Shown: in pieces, positions 3,460-8,825 of the stretch
Layout: each line of letters opens with the position of its first letter
Numbering within the stretch: position 1 is the first letter of the stretch
Source of the DNA: CAYINU01 sp964364855
Lineage (GTDB): Bacteria > Margulisbacteria > Marinamargulisbacteria > CAYINU01
Length of the DNA: 8,825 bases
Direction: 5' to 3'
Assembly: GCA_964364855.1 (NCBI GenBank)
Contig: CAYINU010000073.1
Location: forward strand, 1-8,825
Made by a program: the position numbers and the translations under genes
Notes under the pieces: model-generated
Told to the model about the DNA's origin: nothing
Databases searched by the model: none
Seen by the model: the letters and a program-made list of their open reading frames with translations, nothing else

Positions 3460-4530
3460 TTAACCAAAGTCCCGTTTCCGCACCGACCACACAAACCCGT
3501 CATACCAGAAATGCAGGGCGGCCACTGTGGCGAGCACAGACACCGCAATTCGGCTTTGGGTCTGACCGCCGATGGCGATTTGAGTGGAAATCCAATAGGA
3601 AAACAAAAACCCGCTGCCCAAGATCACGATGGCCGCTAGTGCTTTCGCACCGCGCCACCGTGAAAATCCCAAGCGCTGGGCCACATGACCATGCTCGGTG
3701 TGCACCACGATGGCGAAATACTGCCATGCATGGAAAAAATTCGCGATCAAAAAGGCCATGCCAAAGCTGTTGAGTCCCCAGGCCAGTATCGATGTAAAGG
3801 CCGTTGCGATCAGCAACACGACTTTGTACACATTCACCTTGTACCCCGCCTGCATATAGCGCCAGTACTGCCACAGATAATAGATTGAAAACAAGACCGA
3901 GAACGTCAGCACGCCCCAAAAAATGGCCGAGGACCAGTGGTAGACCGTGATGGGAATAGACTCAAAAAACATCACCCGCAAAAAATTGACTTCATGGAAC
4001 TTGTATACCATCGGCAATAACGTGGCCCCGCCCAACATGGGCCCCAAATAAATAATGAGGTTAAACACATAATCCAGGCGACGACCTTGTGCGGGCGGAT
4101 TGCCGAGTTTGGCGTCATACAGCCGTGCGAATCCAAACGTCTGCAAAGCGCTGTGATAGGCATCCCACCAGACATTGAGCATCAACAGCAACATTAAAAA
4201 CCAATCTGAAAATAAGGAGCCGATCAATAACAATGGGGGCCCCCATAAAAACCGGGTTCTATACGACCTGAAAATGTCGGGATTAAAATAGGCCCGAAAC
4301 AGGACGATGAACAAGTGAGCCTGGGTAAAAAATAACAAAACCACGATTTCCCAAAATCGAGATCGGGACAGGCCGACACTGACCATGTCGTTGGGTATCC
4401 AATGCCAGTAGATACCCAAGGCCAAAACCAATCCCAGAATGGGTGCCCCCCAAATGAACACCGCATCTACCCATGGGCTGATAATATTGGGGTGTTGCGA
4501 AAAACCGCGAAAGCGTGGTGAGATGGACAT
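3460..4530 (-). CDS. polytopic inner-membrane protein of unknown function, 356 aa
   Basis: About eight to nine hydrophobic segments are visible, for example residues 20-43 (VFIWGAPILGLVLALG), 60-82 (IVVLLFFTQAHLFIVLF), 93-120 (LLLIGSLFSDWFLMLLLML), 153-175, 195-222, 235-260, 298-316 and 325-340. Between them are conserved-looking polar and histidine motifs: WWDAYHSALQTFGFARLYD (about 120-138), FFHAWQYFAIVVHTEHGH (about 264-281) and the C-terminal HFWYDGFVWSVRKRDF. Clustered His in or next to membrane helices recall metal-dependent membrane enzymes, but I cannot assign a family. The stop in-frame 12 bases before the ATG leaves 4530 as the only good start. That ATG overlaps the ATG of divergent gshA. 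No good ribosome site is seen. A remnant of a second copy of its 3' end lies at 2442-2474. Confidence 0.85.
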   Translation of the reverse strand: MSISPRFRGFSQHPNIISPWVDAVFIWGAPILGLVLALGIYWHWIPNDMVSVGLSRSRFWEIVVLLFFTQAHLFIVLFRAYFNPDIFRSYRTRFLWGPPLLLIGSLFSDWFLMLLLMLNVWWDAYHSALQTFGFARLYDAKLGNPPAQGRRLDYVFNLIIYLGPMLGGATLLPMVYKFHEVNFLRVMFFESIPITVYHWSSAIFWGVLTFSVLFSIYYLWQYWRYMQAGYKVNVYKVVLLIATAFTSILAWGLNSFGMAFLIANFFHAWQYFAIVVHTEHGHVAQRLGFSRWRGAKALAAIVILGSGFLFSYWISTQIAIGGQTQSRIAVSVLATVAALHFWYDGFVWSVRKRDFG

Positions 4531-5869
4531 GATGACGCATCACAATACCCCACAGTTGGCGGATAAGCGAAGTCCATTGTTGCGTGCCCTGGCTTCCAAA
4601 TTACCCAAAATGGGGGAGTGGATTGCAGCGGAAGAAAGTCAGATTGAATTGCCTCTCTACTCGTCGGTGGATATCCGGTATGCGGGATACAAGGCGGCGG
4701 TTGTAGATACCAATCTTTTTCCGGCTGGCTTTAATAACCTGTGCCTGACCGATATGCGCCAGGCGGGACAGTTACTAAGAAAAGCGTTGCTGCAGCGGCT
4801 GCCTGGCGTGGAGCGCGTGTGCATCATCTGCGAAGAACACACGAGGAACGTCTGGTATTTGGAAAACGTCTATCAACTAAAGGCCCTCATGCAGGCTGCT
4901 GGTCTGGATGTCATCGTGGCCACCATCTGCATGTCCGAGGATGAGGACCAGATCGACGTTATCACGGCCTCGCAAAAGCAGATGCGCATTTATTGCATTC
5001 GTCGCGTGTTGCGAGAAGCGGCCTCGGGCCAACGTCCTCTGGATGTAATCGTGCTAAACCATGACCTGACCGGGGGTATTCCAACGGAGTTGCGTGACAC
5101 AACGGTTCCCATTTTTCCTTCCATTCATGCAGGCTGGCATTCACGGTCCAAATTTGCGCATTTTTCTTATTTGCATGACATCGTCAAGCGCTTGGGTGAG
5201 GCGGTGGGAATGGACCCCTGGCTTTTGGATACGGCTTTTACCGAGGTCGAGCAGGTGGACATCAACCAAGACACAGACCGTGACCGACTGGCTCAGGCCG
5301 CCGTGGCGTTGCTGGCGCAGATCAGCGAAAAACATGCCCAACATGGGGTTGTGGAAAAACCATTTTTATTTTTAAAATCCGACTCGGGTACATACGGCAT
5401 GGGCGTAATGGCCATCGAAGACCCTCAGCAGATCGTGGACTTGAACCGTAAAGGCCGAAACAAGCTCTACAAAGGCAAAAACGCCGTGATCAATTCTCGG
5501 TTTGTTCTGCAGGAAGGGGTGCCGTCTGTGCACTTACTTAACGGCGCAACGGCTGAGGTCTGCATGTACCAAATTGCCAACCAACAAGTGGGGGGATTTT
5601 TCCGCGTGCATTCCCAAAAATCGGCCCGCGAAAGCCTCAATTCGCCGGGAGCGACTTTTGTTCCCATTTGCAAAGATTGTCCGACGACGCGCAAAGCGGT
5701 CGACCAAGCGCCGTTTTTTGGTGTGCGCTTGGATCCAACTCTGTTTGAACTATATGCCGCCATGGCACGGTTGGCCGGACTTGCGGCAGCCTATGAAATC
5801 CGCGACCTTATTGCACACAAAAGCGGTATGACCATGTCAGCCTCTACCGGAAAGGATGAACCCCAATGA
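4529..5869 (+). CDS. gshA: glutamate-cysteine ligase, Acidithiobacillus (PF08886) type
   Basis: The enzyme joins glutamate and cysteine with ATP, the first step of glutathione synthesis in the cytosol. From the chosen start it has 446 residues. Motifs characteristic of this ATP-dependent GshA class are CIICEEHTRNVWYLENVYQL (about 97-116), FPSIHAGWHSRSKFAHF (about 195-211), the nucleotide-binding LKSDSGTYGMGVM (about 281-293) and FRVHSQKSARESLNSPGATF (about 357-376). This family is unrelated in sequence to E. coli GshA. ATGs at 4523, 4529 and 4532 compete; GGTGAG at 4517-4522 fits 4529 or 4532 best. A longer frame open from 4439 would lie over the divergent gene and looks spurious. It overlaps the next gene by ATGA. 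No gshB is seen in the window. Confidence 0.93.
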   Translation: MMTHHNTPQLADKRSPLLRALASKLPKMGEWIAAEESQIELPLYSSVDIRYAGYKAAVVDTNLFPAGFNNLCLTDMRQAGQLLRKALLQRLPGVERVCIICEEHTRNVWYLENVYQLKALMQAAGLDVIVATICMSEDEDQIDVITASQKQMRIYCIRRVLREAASGQRPLDVIVLNHDLTGGIPTELRDTTVPIFPSIHAGWHSRSKFAHFSYLHDIVKRLGEAVGMDPWLLDTAFTEVEQVDINQDTDRDRLAQAAVALLAQISEKHAQHGVVEKPFLFLKSDSGTYGMGVMAIEDPQQIVDLNRKGRNKLYKGKNAVINSRFVLQEGVPSVHLLNGATAEVCMYQIANQQVGGFFRVHSQKSARESLNSPGATFVPICKDCPTTRKAVDQAPFFGVRLDPTLFELYAAMARLAGLAAAYEIRDLIAHKSGMTMSASTGKDEPQ

Positions 5870-6294
5870 CACAAATTGCACCGGGAATACAGGTGGCGTT
5901 TTTTTACAAAATGAGATCTGTGTCAGGAGAATTTTGGGACGAGTCCGGAGAAAGACCTCTGGTCTATATTCACGGTAGCGGGCAGATGATTCCGGGTTTT
6001 GAGCTGGAAATGGAGGGACTATCCGCCGGAGATAAAAAGGCGTTTACACTCGATCCCGACCAAGCCTATGGGGTCGTGGATCCTGATCGCCTGTGGTCCG
6101 TGCCGCGGGCCATGCTGGGCGAAGAAAGTTTCACGGTGGGAGATGAAGTGGTTCTGGAAAACGAGCAAGGGGATCAGGTACACGGCGTGGTGAGCTCAGT
6201 TGGAGAGACCGAAGTGGTTATTGATGGCAATCACCCGTTGGCAGGACAGCGCTTGGAATTTGAAGTGGAGGTTCTCTCGGTCGGGGACGAATAG
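5866..6294 (+). CDS. FKBP-type peptidyl-prolyl isomerase, SlyD/FkpB-like
   Basis: These enzymes isomerise X-Pro bonds and act as folding chaperones. The 142 residues show the SlyD-type layout: a split FKBP domain with VYIHGSGQMIPGFELEMEG (about 33-51) and DPDQAYG (about 62-68), an inserted chaperone flap of about 50 residues, and return to FKBP with the signature VIDGNHPLAGQRLEFEVEVL. No signal peptide, so cytosolic. The long His/Cys-rich metal-binding tail of E. coli SlyD is absent, as in FkpB (SlpA). Its ATG overlaps the gshA stop (ATGA) and an AAGGA lies 9 bases upstream inside gshA, so the two are translationally coupled. Confidence 0.92.
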   Translation: MTQIAPGIQVAFFYKMRSVSGEFWDESGERPLVYIHGSGQMIPGFELEMEGLSAGDKKAFTLDPDQAYGVVDPDRLWSVPRAMLGEESFTVGDEVVLENEQGDQVHGVVSSVGETEVVIDGNHPLAGQRLEFEVEVLSVGDE

Positions 6295-6338
6295 CCCGCA
6301 AAAAGTCCATCCGACTTTAGGCCGTTTTCACGCATACT

Positions 6339-7073
6339 ATGGTTATGAGACCGCTGTGGTGGGGGGTAATGATCTGTTTGTGGTGGCCTGTGGCCGCTTG
6401 GCCCTCGGCGCAAGTGTACGTGTTGTGCTACCACACGTTTTTGGGAAAGCCGAGCATCCATACGGACTTTTCAGTTGCCGAGTTTGACCGCCAAATCACC
6501 GATCTTGCGGCTGCTGGCGCCAAGTTTGTGACCCTCAATGACGTATTGTCCGGCCATATTAACGGCTGGCGTAATGTGCTCATCAGCATTGATGACGGCA
6601 ACGCCAGCGTGCGCGATGCCTATGACAAAGTCCTCAAGCCCCGCGGTATCAAGGCTGTATTTGCCATCTATCCGGGCATTATTTCCGCCCGCAAATTTGC
6701 ACTGACGTGGGAGGACTTGCGTCGGTTGGAGTCAGAAGGGAATACCATTATTGCCCATGGCTATTTTCACGAATACCTCACCGACAAAGCAGCGGCTCAA
6801 AATCCAACGGTATTTGAACGGGAAATCATGGGGTCCCAAAAACGATTGGCCGAGAAACTAAACCATCCGGTTCCGATTTTTGCGTACCCGTTCGGCATCA
6901 CCAGCAACGCGGCCGTACGGGAAGTCGGTACGTATTATCGCAAGGCATTCACCATCGAGGCGCGGCCACTACTGGTCCCCAAGGACCTCAAAACCCAGCC
7001 GCTGTTGCTGCCCCGCTACATGATGGTCAAGGGCCGCGTCCAGGAGATCCTGCGGGCGTTGCGCAACACTTAG
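6339..7073 (+). CDS. secreted polysaccharide deacetylase (NodB homology, CE4)
   Basis: CE4 enzymes remove N- or O-acetyl groups from chitooligosaccharides, peptidoglycan or exopolysaccharide in a metal-dependent manner. After a hydrophobic signal peptide (residues 1-20 or 1-24, cleavage after VAA or PSA) come YHTF (His32, as in PgaB/IcaB-like members), motif 1 ISIDDGN with catalytic Asp85 and metal Asp86, motif 2 AHGYFH with His140 and His144, and motif 3 FAYPFG (181-186). All metal and base residues are present; the usual Arg of RxPYG is absent, as in many PgaB-like proteins. It is a single-domain protein of 244 residues, exported to the periplasm or envelope. ATGs at 6339 and 6345 compete without a good ribosome site. 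Its last 105 bases overlap the end of recQ on the other strand. Confidence 0.88.
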   Translation: MVMRPLWWGVMICLWWPVAAWPSAQVYVLCYHTFLGKPSIHTDFSVAEFDRQITDLAAAGAKFVTLNDVLSGHINGWRNVLISIDDGNASVRDAYDKVLKPRGIKAVFAIYPGIISARKFALTWEDLRRLESEGNTIIAHGYFHEYLTDKAAAQNPTVFEREIMGSQKRLAEKLNHPVPIFAYPFGITSNAAVREVGTYYRKAFTIEARPLLVPKDLKTQPLLLPRYMMVKGRVQEILRALRNT

Positions 7074-8825
7074 CGCGTCACTGGCTTTTTGTTCTGACAA
7101 AATGACCTCCAAAAACGATTGCCCATAGCTTTTCAACTTGGCGGGGCCGACGCCGTTGATATCCAAAAACGCGTCCAACGTCTGCGGGCGGACGGCAGCC
7201 AGCTCCAGTAAGGTCTTGTCGTGGAAAATGACATAGGGAGGTACACCCGATTTGTCGGCCAATGTTTTTCGGAGGGCCCTCAGTTTTTGGAACAGATCGG
7301 GGTTTTGGGTGGTGGGGGTAATCGCCCGTAATTTTGTCTTTTTCTTTTCTACGGGTACGGTCTCTTTGAAGCGCACGATGGCGCCGTTGACCAGGACATC
7401 TCTCGCGGTCGGTGTCAGTTGTAGGACCGGATAATCGCCCTCAGACGTGCGGATATAGCCCATCGTCATGAGGGCGTACACCCACTCTCGGATTTGTGCC
7501 TTGCTATACTCACTTAGCAGGCCATAAGTCGACAGCTTGTCGTGGCCCCGTTCGGCCAACATCGCGGTCTTTGCACCGGCCAACACATCCACCACCGTCA
7601 TCATGCCAAACCGATTGTGGAGACGGTAAATACAGGACAGGATTTTTTGCGCAATGATCGTGCCGTCTATCCACTGTGTGGGCTGGGTGCAGTTGTCACA
7701 GCGGTCGCAACCTTCCGCGACGCGCGTTTCGTTGAAGTAAGCCAGCAACACCGTTCTCCGGCATACCGTCGTATTGCAATAGGACAGCATCTGCTCGGTT
7801 TTGCGGTCTTGTTGCCGACGCACATCGTCCGGCAAATCCCGAGACAATTGCTTTTGCAAGATGGCATCCTGGGTGGAGTAGAACAGCGTGCATGTTGCCG
7901 GCAGCCCATCCCGACCTGCACGCCCAATTTCCTGATAGTATTGCTCGATATTTTTGGGCATGTCCAAGTGACACACCAACCGCACATCGGGCTTGTTGAT
8001 CCCCATTCCAAATGCCAATGTCGCCACCATCACCTGCACGTCGTCGGTCACAAATCGGTGCTGGGCGTCCTGGCGGTCTCGGTCTGACATGCCACCGTGG
8101 TATTTGGCCACCGAAAAGCCCGACTTCGCCAAAAAGTTGCAGTAGTCCTCGACCCGTTTCCGGGTACCCGCATACACGATGGCGGATTCGCCCGGGTGTG
8201 TGGCCAATGCGCCCAGCAGCTGGGTTTTGGCATCTGTGCGTGCCGACACGCGCAGGGTCAGGTTGGGTCGATCCAGTCCGCCCAAGGTCTGGAGGGGCGA
8301 GTGCAGGCCCAACTGGGTGACGATGTCGAGTGCCACATCGCGGGTTGCCGTCGCCGTAAAGGCCGCCACGGGAATATCCGGAAAACGCGCTTTTATCATC
8401 GCCAATTGCCGGTATTCGGGTCGAAACGCATGGCCCCATTGGGAGATACAATGCGCCTCGTCCACCACCACCATCGAGATGGCTTTCAGGGGCAGGCTCT
8501 CAAAAAAATCTTCGCTGGCCACGCGCTCAGGTGAGACGTAGACCAGCTTGTAGGACAAAAAATTCGCTAGGACGTTTTCTTGCTGGAGAGGACTCAAACT
8601 GCTATTGAGAACGGTTGCCGACACCCCCATTTTTTGGAGCTGTACGACTTGGTCTTCCATGAGCGAAATGAGGGGCGAAATCACCAACGTGACCCCGGGC
8701 ATACACAAGGCGGGTAGTTGATAACACAACGACTTCCCAGACCCCGTCGGCAAAATCGACAGGGTGTCTTGTTTATTCAAAATGGCCCGAATAATCGACT
8801 CTTGGTAATCCCGAAAGGCGTTATA
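6969..8825 (-). CDS. recQ: ATP-dependent DNA helicase RecQ, N-terminus cut by window edge
   Basis: RecQ is a 3'-5' superfamily 2 helicase of the RecF recombination-repair pathway. The frame is open to the right edge, and the first visible residues YNAFRDYQESII are motif 0 with the adenine-sensing Gln, so only a short N-terminal piece is missing. In order follow Walker A LPTGSGKS, DEAHCISQWGHAFRPEY (motif II plus aromatic-rich loop), FTATAT (III), IVYAGTRK (IV), the motif V-VI stretch with FGMGINKPDV and QEIGRAGRDG, the RecQ zinc site (CNTTVCRR and CDRCDNC), the winged-helix region, and an HRDC domain (LFQKLRALRK to LDINGVGPAKLKSYG). About 35 residues after HRDC form a low-complexity Gln/Ala/Leu tail, encoded partly over the deacetylase gene. 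All key motifs are intact. Confidence 0.97.
   Translation of the reverse strand, partial: YNAFRDYQESIIRAILNKQDTLSILPTGSGKSLCYQLPALCMPGVTLVISPLISLMEDQVVQLQKMGVSATVLNSSLSPLQQENVLANFLSYKLVYVSPERVASEDFFESLPLKAISMVVVDEAHCISQWGHAFRPEYRQLAMIKARFPDIPVAAFTATATRDVALDIVTQLGLHSPLQTLGGLDRPNLTLRVSARTDAKTQLLGALATHPGESAIVYAGTRKRVEDYCNFLAKSGFSVAKYHGGMSDRDRQDAQHRFVTDDVQVMVATLAFGMGINKPDVRLVCHLDMPKNIEQYYQEIGRAGRDGLPATCTLFYSTQDAILQKQLSRDLPDDVRRQQDRKTEQMLSYCNTTVCRRTVLLAYFNETRVAEGCDRCDNCTQPTQWIDGTIIAQKILSCIYRLHNRFGMMTVVDVLAGAKTAMLAERGHDKLSTYGLLSEYSKAQIREWVYALMTMGYIRTSEGDYPVLQLTPTARDVLVNGAIVRFKETVPVEKKKTKLRAITPTTQNPDLFQKLRALRKTLADKSGVPPYVIFHDKTLLELAAVRPQTLDAFLDINGVGPAKLKSYGQSFLEVILSEQKASDALSVAQRPQDLLDAALDHHVAGQQQRLGFEVLGDQ

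Noticed and set aside
3264..3773. 169-codon plus-strand ORF over the membrane-protein gene
   Set aside because: It is rich in Arg, Ser and Pro without domain features and lies antisense to two better-supported genes.
6302..6318. AAAGTC/GACTTT hairpin between the FKBP and deacetylase genes as a terminator
   Set aside because: The stem is short and AT-rich, with no following T-tract.
7696..8451. 251-codon minus-strand ORF inside recQ
   Set aside because: It is another frame of the clear RecQ helicase and its translation shows no family features.

Overview
The window looks like a proteobacterial chromosome of moderate GC content, probably a gammaproteobacterium or a close relative. I base this on the Acidithiobacillus-type glutamate-cysteine ligase, the SlyD-like FKBP, the RecQ with HRDC domain and the folB-folK pair. 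I cannot name the species. No stretch over 300 bases lacks a gene, and there is no rRNA, tRNA, CRISPR array or transposase.

Layout. (1) 1-1143, plus strand: the end of a short-chain dehydrogenase/reductase (possibly a pteridine reductase), folB and folK form a folate/pterin operon. (2) 1144-3460 is an accessory region between folK and a membrane-protein gene. Its left half is an AT-rich minus-strand set: a 50-aa ribbon-helix-helix protein, an 89-aa unknown, a HicB-like antitoxin and a HicA toxin. A strong divergent plus-strand promoter with an inverted-repeat operator candidate sits at its head and drives a short truncated or chimeric ORF. Its right half holds a 69-aa unknown (minus), a 64-aa XRE regulator (plus, apparently leaderless) and a 93-aa unknown (minus), with a perfect 12-bp palindrome between the two divergent promoters. 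(3) 3460-4530, minus: a 356-aa polytopic membrane protein of unknown function. (4) 4529-6294, plus: gshA and a SlyD-like FKBP gene with ATGA overlap. gshA shares a CATG with the start codon of the divergent membrane-protein gene. (5) 6339-7073, plus: a secreted CE4 polysaccharide deacetylase. (6) 6969-8825, minus: recQ, running off the right edge and overlapping the deacetylase gene tail to tail.

The main discovery is that region 2 is a diverged segmental duplication. A second, decapitated copy of the folK 3' end (2461-2649) lies 1.5 kb downstream of the intact gene. It is joined, at a 14-bp stretch of imperfect microhomology, to a second copy of the last codons of the membrane-protein gene (2442-2474). 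The intact folK is followed by a wrecked copy of the 69-aa gene that sits intact behind the folK fragment. So the stretch from folK to the membrane-protein gene exists twice in tandem, with different cargo in each copy: HicAB/RHH in one and the XRE module in the other. The folK copies are about 82% identical by my hand count and about half of the codon changes are silent, which fits two lineages brought together better than a recent in-place duplication.
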